A stretch of DNA of 64,000 nucleotides from Deltaproteobacteria bacterium. Its GTDB lineage: Bacteria > Desulfobacterota > B13-G15 > RBG-16-54-18. Positions within the stretch are counted from its first letter, which is position 1. Every line of letters starts with the position of its first letter. Positions 39,058 through 48,953 of this stretch are shown piece by piece. The notes below the pieces were generated by a model. The model did no database searches and had not been told where the DNA came from. It saw only the letters and a list, made by a program, of their open reading frames with translations. The DNA lies in the NCBI GenBank assembly GCA_016927065.1, contig JAFGNJ010000019.1, forward strand, positions 124,001 through 188,000, in the 5' to 3' direction. The position numbers and the translations under genes were made by a program.

Positions 39058-40260
39058 ATGAAAAAACTAGCATGGGGTATTGTATTGCTTGTGTGGGTTC
39101 TTACTCCAAACCCTCTGATGGCTGCCGAGAAGCAAGACGTATTGGATATCGCCAGCGGCGCGGTGGTTATCTCGGCAACGAGCGAGTACAACGAACAATG
39201 GGCAGCCCTCTTGCTCCTGAACGGGACCCCCGATATCGGCTGGTGCAGCGCCGAAAACAAGGCGTATCCCAATACCATCATAATAGAGTTATCACGCCAA
39301 TTTCAGCTCACGGAGTTTGTTGTAGACAATACCAGGGCCCAGGAAAGCGGTTACCCGGGAATATCGGCTCGGAAGTTTGAACTCTATGCCTCCACGACAT
39401 CCCGTGAGAAGGGTTTCGATCTCGTCTATGCTGGTGAAGCTGCCAAGGGGGAGCGAAAGGCCTTCGCACTGAAAAAGCCGGCCCAGGCACAATGGCTTAA
39501 GCTGGTTGTGCTATCGAACTGGGGACATCCAGCCTATACGGAGATCATGGAGCTTGAGGCCTATGGTGAGCCCGTCGGAGCGGCCCCTCAACAGAGGCTT
39601 ATTAAAGACGTATATGACACAAACTATAGGCTGTTGCGATTGGAACAATATGGCAACACAATAGAGGGCTGCTACGATTGGGGCAATGGCATTCTGTCGG
39701 GGACTACTGACGGCCGGGTCATCAGGTTTCAGTGGACTGAGAGCGGACCAAAGACAGGCACTGCCGTTATGGTGCTGACCGCTGACGGCAGCTTCCTCAA
39801 CGGCATGTGGTACGAAAATGGCACCTATCGAGGGCTCTGGTACGGCACAAAGGTTACTGACGGCAGGCAGCCTCAATGTGAGACGAAGAAGGACGCCATC
39901 GGCACTTCTTTGGACGCGGTGGGCCGCGCCATCGTATACGGAATCTACTTCGACTTCGATTCGGCAACCCTCAAGCCCGAGTCCACGGAAACGCTGGAAC
40001 AAATCTTAAAGGCGGTCCAATCACGCCCCTCACTGAAGTTGACGATCGAAGGGCACACGGATTCGCAAGGGAGTGATGAGTACAACCAAAAGCTCTCGCA
40101 ACAACGCGCTCAGGCTGTCGTTGATTGGCTGGTGCTCAAGGGAGTAGAGGCCTCGCGTCTAGAGGCCAAAGGATACGGTGAGTCTCGACCCGTCGCTGAC
40201 AACAGCAGACCGGATGGACGAGCGCTCAACCGACGGGTAGAAATCGCCGTAGCGAAATGA
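39058..40260 (+). CDS. Discoidin-like (F5/8 C) domain plus OmpA-family C-terminal domain
   Basis: ELSRQFQLTEFVVDNTRAQESGYPGISARKFELYAST...AQWLKLVVLSNWGHPAYTEIMELEAYG; OmpA: IYFDFDSATLKPESTETL, LTIEGHTDSQGSDEYNQKLSQQRAQAVVDWLV. Confidence 0.85.
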   Translation: MKKLAWGIVLLVWVLTPNPLMAAEKQDVLDIASGAVVISATSEYNEQWAALLLLNGTPDIGWCSAENKAYPNTIIIELSRQFQLTEFVVDNTRAQESGYPGISARKFELYASTTSREKGFDLVYAGEAAKGERKAFALKKPAQAQWLKLVVLSNWGHPAYTEIMELEAYGEPVGAAPQQRLIKDVYDTNYRLLRLEQYGNTIEGCYDWGNGILSGTTDGRVIRFQWTESGPKTGTAVMVLTADGSFLNGMWYENGTYRGLWYGTKVTDGRQPQCETKKDAIGTSLDAVGRAIVYGIYFDFDSATLKPESTETLEQILKAVQSRPSLKLTIEGHTDSQGSDEYNQKLSQQRAQAVVDWLVLKGVEASRLEAKGYGESRPVADNSRPDGRALNRRVEIAVAK

Positions 40261-40342
40261 AAGGAAAGTGGGCGAATCATTATTCCCAACCATTGGGATT
40301 TAAAGACATAACTAACGTACTAGAATAAAAAAGGAGGCAACC

Positions 40343-41176
40343 ATGAGTAATAGAGCCGAAAATTATAGCAGAGCATATATCTTGCGCAGAGTAGTGTTCT
40401 TCACCATCCTTTGTCTTGTGCTTGCCGCCTGCGCGACGGTCCCGCTTACCGAGCGCAAGAGCCTGCGCCTTATCCCTTCGTCCGAACTGCTCTCCCTCAG
40501 CGACCAGGAATACACAAAGGTCCTGAAAGAATCCAAGCTCTCAACCGACCGAGGGCAGGTCCAGATGGTCACACGGGTGGGAAGCAGAATTGCCCGAGCG
40601 GCCGAGGACTTTTTGAAGGAGGCCGGGGCGGGAGAAAAAGTAGGAAATTACCGGTGGGAGTTCAACGTCATCAAGGACGATAAAACGGCCAACGCCTGGT
40701 GCATGCCGGGTGGGAAGGTAGCGGTCTATACCGGCATCCTGCCGTTTACCCGCACTGATACCGGCCTGGCGGTGGTGCTTGGACACGAGGTGGCCCACGC
40801 CATAGCCGAACACGGCAATGAGCGGATGAGTGAGGCCCTGTTGGCTCAGCTGGGAGGCGTGGCACTTTCAGTGGCCCTGAACGAGCAGCCGGAGGAAACC
40901 CAAGAACTTTTTATGCTGGCATACGGCGTCACCGCCAATTTGGCCGTTTTATTGCCGTACAGCCGCCTGCATGAAAACGAGGCGGATCGCATCGGTCTGA
41001 CCCTGATGGCCAAGGCAGGATATGATCCTCACGAGGCCGTTCGCTTTTGGGAAGAGATGAACGAGAAAGGCGGTTCACGGCCCCCCGCCTTCTTGTCGAC
41101 GCACCCCGCCCCGGAATCACGCATCGAAAAGATCAAAACCTATATCCCCGAGGCTATGCGATACTATAAAAAGTAA
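40343..41176 (+). CDS. M48-family metallopeptidase lipoprotein
   Basis: LCLVLAACATVPLTERKSLRLIP; GLAVVLGHEVAHAIAEHGNERMSE (HExxH); LHENEADRIGLTLMAKAGYDP. Confidence 0.94.
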   Translation: MSNRAENYSRAYILRRVVFFTILCLVLAACATVPLTERKSLRLIPSSELLSLSDQEYTKVLKESKLSTDRGQVQMVTRVGSRIARAAEDFLKEAGAGEKVGNYRWEFNVIKDDKTANAWCMPGGKVAVYTGILPFTRTDTGLAVVLGHEVAHAIAEHGNERMSEALLAQLGGVALSVALNEQPEETQELFMLAYGVTANLAVLLPYSRLHENEADRIGLTLMAKAGYDPHEAVRFWEEMNEKGGSRPPAFLSTHPAPESRIEKIKTYIPEAMRYYKK

Positions 41177-41370
41177 ATCACTCAACGGTAACAAGCTGAT
41201 ATGAGCCGGATGGCATTCATGAGGTAAAAGGACTAGACACGAATTTTTATACTTGACTTTTTTAATATTTTTATTAATTATTACAATCAGATAGAAAGAG
41301 CGGCAGCTTTTGTATTAATCACGAAGCTATCAATAATCTTATTCTGTGTTGCAGGAGGAAATCCCGAGTA

Positions 41371-41769
41371 ATGTTTGAGCTATTTTACGAATCCCACTTC
41401 CGCGAGATTTTCGGCTCTGAACCGGAGCCAGCAAATGGTCTCGGAGAAGAAGCCGTCCAGGCCAGGCTCGCCCAACGCGGCCTGCAGATCCCTCGGGCCC
41501 TGTTCGACTATTACTCCGTAGCTGGGTATCACTGGGTAAATAAGAAACAAAACCGCCTGAGATCAATCGAGGAGTTGGATTGGTACATGGATTGGTTGGT
41601 CTTTATGGATGATGATCAGGGACTTGTCTCGTGGGGGATCCAAAGGCAAGACCTGAGCAGTTCTGACCCCTTGGTATGGCAGGGTATACTAGGAGAAGAG
41701 ATCGACTGGTTCCAAGAAGACCTCACCCTGAGCGAGTTCCTCATAGAAATGTGCAGAGAGGCAGTCTAG
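41371..41769 (+). CDS. SUKH (SMI1/KNR4)-like protein
   Basis: LQIPRALFDYYSVAGYHWVNKKQNRLRSIEELDWYMDWLVFMDDDQGLVSWGIQRQDLSSSDPLVW. Confidence 0.45.
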   Translation: MFELFYESHFREIFGSEPEPANGLGEEAVQARLAQRGLQIPRALFDYYSVAGYHWVNKKQNRLRSIEELDWYMDWLVFMDDDQGLVSWGIQRQDLSSSDPLVWQGILGEEIDWFQEDLTLSEFLIEMCREAV

Positions 41770-42195
41770 CATACATAACAAATCCTGTTTCATGAGCGTT
41801 TCCACCGTTAATTATATCAATTGTACACATAAGGCTGGATCTATTGGTCATCACACCAAGGTCTATTGTTTACCAAACGACAATATAATATCATCTCCCG
41901 CCCACCTACAACAAACATAAAGATTAACTATACCTTAATGTGGTTAACAAATTTGTTGTAATTGATACTTCTTCTCTTCTCAGGGGGGGGTGATACTGCC
42001 AAGCCAAAAGGAATCTGGGTAACTGACCAGCTCGGAATTCCCGCCGCCGTCGCCCATCAGCTCTTTCCTTTTTTTCTATACGACCGTTTACGTCGTCCGC
42101 GCCTGTCTGTTATAATAAGTCGGCGCGAAAAATATTCTCTTTTTTTATCACCCTCTTTGCAATATTTTTCCCTGTAGTTCGTCTTTAAGAGTGAT

Positions 42196-42738
42196 ATGGA
42201 AATGGCACTGCAATTCGAAATAGCCAAGGTTTATAAAGAAGAAAAAAGCAGACTCCTGGCGTATATCAGAAGCAGGGTCTCAACCCGGGAGGATGCAGAG
42301 GACATCCTCCAAGATGTCTTCTACCATACCTTGCAAGGTATCAGCGTTACGGATCAGATTGATAATGTACTGGGTTGGCTGTATACCGCAGCCCGTAACA
42401 AGATCATCGACTGGTACCGAAAAAAGCGACTACGAACAGTTCCTATTGAAGACGTGGAAAAATGCGGAATAGAAGATCTCATTGCCGATTCCGGTCTTCA
42501 TCCGGAGCATGCGTATTATAGAAACCTGATCACAGAGGCCCTTATCGAAAGTGTCGAGGCGTTGCCCGAGGAACAGCGTATGGTCTTTGTATTGCAGGAA
42601 TTGGAAGAAATGACGTTCAAGGAGATCGCGGAAATGACCGGGGAATCGATCAATACACTTATTTCAAGAAAAAGATACGCGGTTCTTTATTTAAGGAAGC
42701 AATTGCAAGAAATAAAAAATATGCTGGACGAAAAATGA
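42196..42738 (+). CDS. ECF-type RNA polymerase sigma factor
   Basis: VSTREDAEDILQDVFYHTLQ, LGWLYTAARNKIIDWYRKKR, EEMTFKEIAEMTGESINTLISRKRYAVLYLRKQL. Confidence 0.94.
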   Translation: MEMALQFEIAKVYKEEKSRLLAYIRSRVSTREDAEDILQDVFYHTLQGISVTDQIDNVLGWLYTAARNKIIDWYRKKRLRTVPIEDVEKCGIEDLIADSGLHPEHAYYRNLITEALIESVEALPEEQRMVFVLQELEEMTFKEIAEMTGESINTLISRKRYAVLYLRKQLQEIKNMLDEK

Positions 42739-42750
42739 TAGGAGGGTGTC

Positions 42751-43083
42751 ATGGTTAAGAGAATTATTCGAATAATTATGATGGTGCTTGGCGGCGTTGC
42801 CGTCGGGGTATTCATAGCCTTTCTGTTCGGGTGGGTTGTCATGCTGCTGTGGAACTGGCTTATGCCTGCAATTTTCGGGCTCCCCACCATCGGTTTCTGG
42901 AAGGCGTGGGGTCTGTTGATTCTGACACATATTTTATTCAAAGCGGGTCGTCACGGACACGATCACGATGAGCATTTTCACCCCCGTCCCCCATGGGCGA
43001 ACAAGTTCAGGGAAAAAATGAAAAGGCATTTCGGTGAAAAAACGTATAATTCGTCTGCAACCGAAGGGACAGATGCTCGGTAA
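42751..43083 (+). CDS. Small membrane protein with His/Asp-rich segment, paired with sigma factor
   Basis: Hydrophobic MMVLGGVAVGVFIAFLFGWVVMLLWNWL; GRHGHDHDEHFHPRPPW; 12 bp after sigma gene. Confidence 0.65.
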   Translation: MVKRIIRIIMMVLGGVAVGVFIAFLFGWVVMLLWNWLMPAIFGLPTIGFWKAWGLLILTHILFKAGRHGHDHDEHFHPRPPWANKFREKMKRHFGEKTYNSSATEGTDAR

Positions 43084-43138
43084 GCATGTGTGTGTTGAGT
43101 GGTCGTAGATTTTATAAAAAGGGAAACCCTAAATTACT

Positions 43139-43678
43139 ATGGCGGAGAAAAAAATGTTTAATTTCGCATTTACAATGATGGCTCTGGTCGGCATACCGAT
43201 CCGTAATATGTTCATGCCTCCGGATAAGATGTTGGCTGAGGTCAAGATTAAACCTGGTTCGCACGTCCTTGATTTTGGTTGTGGGCCAGGAGTATTTACA
43301 ACAAAGATAGCAGAAAACATAGGCCCATCAGGAAGTGTCTATGCTCTCGATATCAATCCTCTTGCCGTGAGCATGGTCAAGCGAAAGGCTCGAAAAAAGA
43401 ACCTTGAAAATGTGAAAACAATCCACTCAAACTGTTCCACTTCTCTTTCCGACAACTGCCTTGATCATATAATTTTCTTTGATGTCTTTCATGACCTTAA
43501 TAATCATCAAGAAGTACTCATGGAGCTTTACAGAGTGCTGAAAGATCAGGGGATTATGTATTTTAGTGATCATCATATGAAGGAAATCGAAATTGTGCAA
43601 CGATTGACTGCAAATAAGCTTTTTAAATTGAAAGATCAAGGAAGATGGACCTTTAGTTTTAGTAAGGTAGCATCATAA
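43139..43678 (+). CDS. Class I SAM-dependent methyltransferase
   Basis: VKIKPGSHVLDFGCGPGVFTTKIAENIGPSGSVYALDINPLAV. Confidence 0.9.
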   Translation: MAEKKMFNFAFTMMALVGIPIRNMFMPPDKMLAEVKIKPGSHVLDFGCGPGVFTTKIAENIGPSGSVYALDINPLAVSMVKRKARKKNLENVKTIHSNCSTSLSDNCLDHIIFFDVFHDLNNHQEVLMELYRVLKDQGIMYFSDHHMKEIEIVQRLTANKLFKLKDQGRWTFSFSKVAS

Positions 43679-43733
43679 AAGGATAAAGAATCATCCTGTG
43701 ACAGATAAGTTTTTTATGATACCAAAATAATGG

Positions 43734-44402
43734 ATGAAGGCAATTATGCCAAAAGCAAGGATAATTGAAACGGATTCAGGCATCGAAGGAGAATTCACTG
43801 TTGCAATCTACGATACTATGCAAAGGAAATTACGCGACAGGGGATGGATAGAGACGAATGATATCATACAAAGCGGCATAACCGAAGGCCTCGCCTTGGA
43901 AATTGGTCCTGGCCCGGGATATTTGGGTCTCGAGTGGCTGAAAAATACCGAAGGGACAAGGCTCAAGGGATTGGATATCAGCGCAGATATGATAGCCATC
44001 GCCGAGCGTAACGCACAAGAATACGGTTTAACGAGCAGGGTTGAATACGTCCGAAGCAGCGGTAATAAGATGCCTTTTGACAGTACTATGTTTGATGCTG
44101 TTTTTACCAACGGCTCTTTGCATGAGTGGGAAGATCCAAAAAACACAATGAATGAGATATGGAGGGTGCTAAAACCAGGCGGCAGGTTCTTTCTTTCGGA
44201 CCTGCGCAGAGACATGTTCTTTTTGATGAGATGGTTTTTATATGTCGCTACACAACCAAAGGAAATACGTCCGGGACTGATTTCTTCGATCAATGCAGCT
44301 TATACAACTTCTGAGCTGAAAGAGTTAATCAAAGATACAAAATTAGTCAATTGTGCGGTAACGGGGAATATGATAGGATTAAAAATTACCGGAAAAAAAT
44401 AA
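43734..44402 (+). CDS. Class I SAM-dependent methyltransferase
   Basis: GLALEIGPGPGYLGLEWLKNTEGTRLKGLDISADMIAIA; EIWRVLKPGGRFFLSDLRRD. Confidence 0.9.
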   Translation: MKAIMPKARIIETDSGIEGEFTVAIYDTMQRKLRDRGWIETNDIIQSGITEGLALEIGPGPGYLGLEWLKNTEGTRLKGLDISADMIAIAERNAQEYGLTSRVEYVRSSGNKMPFDSTMFDAVFTNGSLHEWEDPKNTMNEIWRVLKPGGRFFLSDLRRDMFFLMRWFLYVATQPKEIRPGLISSINAAYTTSELKELIKDTKLVNCAVTGNMIGLKITGKK

Positions 44403-44583
44403 AATCGATACGTTCTAAAAAGTACATACGCAGTTCAGATGTTGTACAACAACGCTGAATTTAGTGCAGTAACTTCATTCGGCAATTGGTTTGCTTTTAC
44501 CGTCAACTGTGTGCAACCATAGTATATCGTATCAAATCATGTAGTTCACAGCAGAATTGAAGCACGAGAGAGGCGGTGGTCGC

Positions 44584-45204
44584 GTGACAACATACATACT
44601 GCCTGGCATGGGGGCCGACGCCACGATGTATGGCCCGGCGTTTAAAAAATTGCAGGGGGTACAATATCTTAACTGGCCCGCGTATAACAACGAAAAAACG
44701 ATAGAAGATATTTCTTTAAGAATAATCCACGAATATAATATAAATTCATCCGATATAGTCGGTGGTTCATCGCTGGGAGGAATAGTTGCTGCAGAAATAG
44801 CAAAGTATATTAAAGTCAAAAAAATAGTCTTGATTGGCAGTACCTTGACACCTGACCATATCAGCCCTATTTTAAAAAAACTAAGTGTCCTATCTGAAAT
44901 CGCTCCCATAAATCTCATAAAAACCTTTGTAGGCAAAGCAGGCACCATAAGCAAAAATCACTTATTAAAAATATTCGGTAATGTGGATAGCGCGTTTATT
45001 AAAGCTATGTGCAAGGCCGTTTTTGAATGGCGCGGCAATCCTGCACCTCACTGCGATTACTCCCATATTCATGGCGCCAAAGACTTTGTCATCTCATCAC
45101 CTCAAACCGGTGCCACGATAATTCCCGATGCTGGACATCTAATAGCAATAACTCACGAAAAAGAGGTAGCGAACTTTTTAAAGGACAGCATTACACGGTT
45201 ATGA
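44584..45204 (+). CDS. Alpha/beta-hydrolase
   Basis: TTYILPGMGADATMYGPAF, SSDIVGGSSLGGIVAAEIA nucleophile elbow, IIPDAGHLIAI; GTG start. Confidence 0.75.
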   Translation: MTTYILPGMGADATMYGPAFKKLQGVQYLNWPAYNNEKTIEDISLRIIHEYNINSSDIVGGSSLGGIVAAEIAKYIKVKKIVLIGSTLTPDHISPILKKLSVLSEIAPINLIKTFVGKAGTISKNHLLKIFGNVDSAFIKAMCKAVFEWRGNPAPHCDYSHIHGAKDFVISSPQTGATIIPDAGHLIAITHEKEVANFLKDSITRL

Positions 45205-45314
45205 GGAAAAACCTAAGGCCTTTACGATAACCGGGCTTGATTACAGTATATTTTCATTATATCCTACTATATGAGAGAATTCGGTACGCTTCAATCAACA
45301 ATAAGGAGGATACC

Positions 45315-46061
45315 ATGAGAACGGCAAATCCCGCATTGAATGCAAAGACATTCACCGATGTTCCCAGGATAACAGATACTTCACGGGTGATGACCATCCA
45401 AGGGACCGTGAACAAAACCTTCATGATGCTGCTGCTCCTGATGATCCCCGCCGCATGGGTGTGGAACCAATTTTTCACGAGCGGAACTCCCCAGGCGATC
45501 ACGCTCTGGCTGTATGGTGGCCTCATCGGCGGTTTTATTGTTGCCATGATTACCATTTTTAAAAAGCAATGGTCCCCGGTGACAGCGCCCCTTTATGCTG
45601 TCTTGGAAGGTTTTGCCATTGGCGGCATCTCCGCCTTTTTTGAGGCACAGTTTCCAGGAATTGTCATTCAAGCGGTCGCCTTAACCTTTGCCACCTTACT
45701 CTGTCTCCTGCTGGCGTACAAATCGAAAATAATCAAGGCGACGGAAAATTTTAAACTAGGGGTGGTGGCCGCAACAGGAGGAATTGCGGGAATTTACATG
45801 ATCACGATAGTGCTGGGGTTCTTCGGAATACGCATGCCATACATTCACGAAAGCGGGCCTATCGGCATCGGTTTTAGCGTCGTTGTCGTAATTGTCGCAG
45901 CACTCAACTTGGTACTCGATTTTGACTTTATTGAACGAGGGGCCGCATCAAGAGCGCCGAAATTTATGGAGTGGTACGCGGCCTTCGGCCTTATGGTAAC
46001 ATTGATCTGGCTGTACCTTGAAATACTCAGGCTTCTCGCTAAAATCGCAGGCCGCAGGTAG
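45315..46061 (+). CDS. Bax inhibitor-1/YccA-family membrane protein
   Basis: RTANPALNAKTFTDVPR...MTIQGTVNKTFMMLLLLMIPAAWVW; polytopic; LNLVLDFDFIERGAASRAPKFMEWYAAFGLMVTLIWLYLEILRLL. Confidence 0.93.
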   Translation: MRTANPALNAKTFTDVPRITDTSRVMTIQGTVNKTFMMLLLLMIPAAWVWNQFFTSGTPQAITLWLYGGLIGGFIVAMITIFKKQWSPVTAPLYAVLEGFAIGGISAFFEAQFPGIVIQAVALTFATLLCLLLAYKSKIIKATENFKLGVVAATGGIAGIYMITIVLGFFGIRMPYIHESGPIGIGFSVVVVIVAALNLVLDFDFIERGAASRAPKFMEWYAAFGLMVTLIWLYLEILRLLAKIAGRR

Positions 46062-46075
46062 AAAAATAGTAAAAC

Positions 46076-46528
46076 ATGAAAAAGGAAATTCCAAATCCGT
46101 ATCCTGAGCAACAATGTTTTTTCTGCGGCGAGAGGAATCCTGTTGGTCTAAAATTAAAATTCTACCTGAACAAAGAAACCGGAGAAGTTACCACTGAATA
46201 TATACCTTCCCGGCTCTTCGTGGGTTTAGGCAATGTCCTTCATGGCGGTATTCAGTCCGGACTCTTTGATGAAATTATGGGGTGGACAACCCATACGCTG
46301 ACTGAACAGATGGGTGTTACCGCAGAACTTACCATACAATTTCTAAAACCTGCTTACTTAGATAAAAAACTCATGGTTTCCTGTCACATTGTGTCGCAGG
46401 AGGGCCCGAAGGTACACTTGGAAGCCTCGATAGCAACTGTTGAAGGCACGGTCTGCACGCGGGCCACAGGCACATACCATCTGCTGCCACAAGACAAATT
46501 CCACGCATTAGTATATGGTCAAGAATAG
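46076..46528 (+). CDS. PaaI/hotdog-fold thioesterase
   Basis: CFFCGERNPVGLKLKFYL, NVLHGGIQSGLFDEIMGWTTHTL, TAELTIQFLKPAYLDKKL. Confidence 0.88.
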   Translation: MKKEIPNPYPEQQCFFCGERNPVGLKLKFYLNKETGEVTTEYIPSRLFVGLGNVLHGGIQSGLFDEIMGWTTHTLTEQMGVTAELTIQFLKPAYLDKKLMVSCHIVSQEGPKVHLEASIATVEGTVCTRATGTYHLLPQDKFHALVYGQE

Positions 46529-46559
46529 CGCTTGCACTGAACGCTCGCCATTGATATAA

Positions 46560-46588
46560 AAAAGGGCCTTAGAGTATAAGGCCCTTTT
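46560..46588. terminator. Rho-independent-type hairpin
   Basis: AAAAGGGCCTTA-GAGTA-TAAGGCCCTTTT, 12-bp perfect stem. Confidence 0.85.
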
Positions 46589-46813
46589 CCTTCATACAAT
46601 GACGCCAGACAGCACCCATACAGGGTAGCCCGATGAATCATATCGATCACCTTTTACTTGTGATGGCTGGCCTTCTTGCGCATCGCCAGGGTGGGTAACG
46701 AGTTAAAGATATTTTATTGACTATATGGAACTAATAATGTTAGGTTCAGCCGGGATGGGGGTGTGGAGGTCCCGCCCGGCCCTAGAAAAAATGCGAGAGG
46801 TTTGAAATCGCCT

Positions 46814-47962
46814 ATGAGACTGTATGAATATGAAGGGCTGGATATTTTTGAGGGTTTCGGTATACCGGTCCCTAGACGGGGTGTTGCCGACTCTACCGAA
46901 GACGCGCTGTTAATAGCAGGTGAGATTGGATATCCGGTTGTCCTCAAGGCCCAGGTGCTTGTCGGCGGACGAGGTCTGGCAGGGGGGGTAAAAACGGCCG
47001 AAACGCCCGAGGAGCTCGAAGAACTCTCAGCGTCCTTGCTCAATTCTGAAATCAAGGGTCTACCCGTCCATAAGCTCATGGTGTGCGAAAAGGCCGATAT
47101 TTTAAATGAGCTATACATGGGTATCACCGTTGACGGCTTCTCAGGCAAACCGGTCGTGGTGGTCAGTACGGAAGGCGGCGTCAACATAGAAGAGACCGCT
47201 CGCACGTCACCGGATAAGATCACATCGTTCTACTGCGATCCCGCCTTTGGGTTTTTCCCCTATCAGGCTCGGATGCTTTTGAGGCGGTTAGGGTTATCCG
47301 AGCGACTTCTTACCTTATTTGCGGATGTCTTGGTTCGACTCTATCGAGTATTTGCCCAGTTTGAGGCACTTATTGCGGAAATCAACCCATTGGTGGTTCT
47401 TAAAACCGGGTATCAAGGAGGCCTGCTGGCGGTTGACTCCGTGATAGAAGTCGATAATTCAGCCCTTTCCCGCATCAAGCGCCCGATGCCGGAGTTGACG
47501 GAGCGCATTGAAAACCCATTAGAACGCAAAGGGAGGGAAATTGGGGTAACGTATGTGGATCTTGGTGGCGATATCGGGATTATATCCTCGGGCGCTGGAT
47601 TGGGCATGGCGACCATGGATATAATCGGCGAACGGCTAAAGCCGGCAAATTTTCTTGAAACCGGCGGCGGTATCACCGAAGAACTGCTCTATAAATGCAT
47701 GGAACTCGTCATGATGAAGTCCGACCTGCGCGCAATCATCATCAACATCTACGGTGGTATTAACCCCATCCACGAAGGCGCCCGCGGGGTTGTGCGATAT
47801 ATCAAGGAGCATAAAGTGAAATTACCCATAGTGGCTAAGGCGCTCGGAAATCACCAAGAAGAAACCTGGGAGATTTTCCGTGATGGCGGTGTGCATGTTA
47901 TAACAGAAGCGCCTACTGAAAAGGCGGTGGAGCGCCTGTACGAACTGGTTGGGGAAGAGTAA
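46814..47962 (+). CDS. Succinate-CoA ligase-like (ADP-forming acyl-CoA synthetase) beta subunit
   Basis: [65 protein letters not shown]. Confidence 0.9.
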   Translation: MRLYEYEGLDIFEGFGIPVPRRGVADSTEDALLIAGEIGYPVVLKAQVLVGGRGLAGGVKTAETPEELEELSASLLNSEIKGLPVHKLMVCEKADILNELYMGITVDGFSGKPVVVVSTEGGVNIEETARTSPDKITSFYCDPAFGFFPYQARMLLRRLGLSERLLTLFADVLVRLYRVFAQFEALIAEINPLVVLKTGYQGGLLAVDSVIEVDNSALSRIKRPMPELTERIENPLERKGREIGVTYVDLGGDIGIISSGAGLGMATMDIIGERLKPANFLETGGGITEELLYKCMELVMMKSDLRAIIINIYGGINPIHEGARGVVRYIKEHKVKLPIVAKALGNHQEETWEIFRDGGVHVITEAPTEKAVERLYELVGEE

Positions 47963-48002
47963 CCTACCCTTTCTGAGGCAAACAATACAGAGAGGTGGAA
48001 GA

Positions 48003-48875
48003 ATGAGTATTCTTATTGATGATAATACACGCGTGATTGTCCAAGGCATAACAGGAAAAATCGGAAGCGTCCAGACCCGCTGGATGGTGGAGTATGATAC
48101 AAAGGTTGTGGGGGGCGTTACCCCCGGCAAGGGTGGTTCAACTGTCGAGGGCGTACCGGTCTTTGATAGCGTTGAGGAGGCGGTTGAACAAACTGGGGCG
48201 AACGCCTCGGTATTTTTCGTGCCGGCGGCCTTTGTCTTAGACGCCTTCTATGAAACCGTGGACGCCGGAATAAAGCTTATTGTTGTGGTTCCCGAGCACA
48301 TCCCGGTCCATGATGTCATGAAGATACGGGCCTATGCATTAGAAAAAGGAGTCTTTGCACTCGGCCCCACCACACCGGGTATCCTCGTCCCGGGCAAAGG
48401 CAAGATGGGAATCATGCCGGGATCGCTCTTTTCTCCGGGACGGGTGGGTATCATTTCTCGCAGTGGCACCCTCTCGTATGAGTTTGCGGGTATTCTCTCT
48501 GAAAAAAATATCGGTCAAAGCGCTGTCGTCGGGATGGGCGCAGACCCCGTTGTCCTAAGCAACTTACCGGATATCTTGAAGCTCTTTGAGGATGATGGTG
48601 AAACCGACGCAGTTATTATTGTGGGAGAAGTGGGGGGGATGCAGGAAGAAAAGGCAGCCGAATTCATTGCCAACGGCATGACAAAACCCGTTGCAAGCTA
48701 CATCGCGGGGCGCTTTTCTCCGCAAGGCAAGCGCATGGGGCACGCCGGAGCCATTATTCGAGGTTCCGCAGGCACGGTCAAGGGCAAATGTGAAGCCCTC
48801 GGCACTGCCGGAGCAACAATCCTGAAGTCTCCCATTGAGGTCCTCGATTGGACCGCAGATAAGGATATCCATTAA
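48003..48875 (+). CDS. Succinate-CoA ligase-like alpha subunit
   Basis: [69 protein letters not shown] (phospho-His motif). Confidence 0.93.
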   Translation: MSILIDDNTRVIVQGITGKIGSVQTRWMVEYDTKVVGGVTPGKGGSTVEGVPVFDSVEEAVEQTGANASVFFVPAAFVLDAFYETVDAGIKLIVVVPEHIPVHDVMKIRAYALEKGVFALGPTTPGILVPGKGKMGIMPGSLFSPGRVGIISRSGTLSYEFAGILSEKNIGQSAVVGMGADPVVLSNLPDILKLFEDDGETDAVIIVGEVGGMQEEKAAEFIANGMTKPVASYIAGRFSPQGKRMGHAGAIIRGSAGTVKGKCEALGTAGATILKSPIEVLDWTADKDIH

Positions 48876-48953
48876 TGCATTCTTAATTGTAGGCTGGAAG
48901 CAAGAGAGTGTTCTCGCAGCACAAAACTTCCATCTAACCCACAACGCCAGCGA

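Noticed and set aside
39511-40002. 163-aa minus-strand ORF
   Set aside because: Antisense to the discoidin-OmpA gene.
43100-46560. Possible integron-like cassette array of small single genes (methyltransferases, hydrolase, BI-1, thioesterase), and likewise 15.9-19.6 kb
   Set aside because: I looked for attC-type RYYYAAC...GTTRRRY pairs between genes and could not find convincing ones; no integrase in the window.
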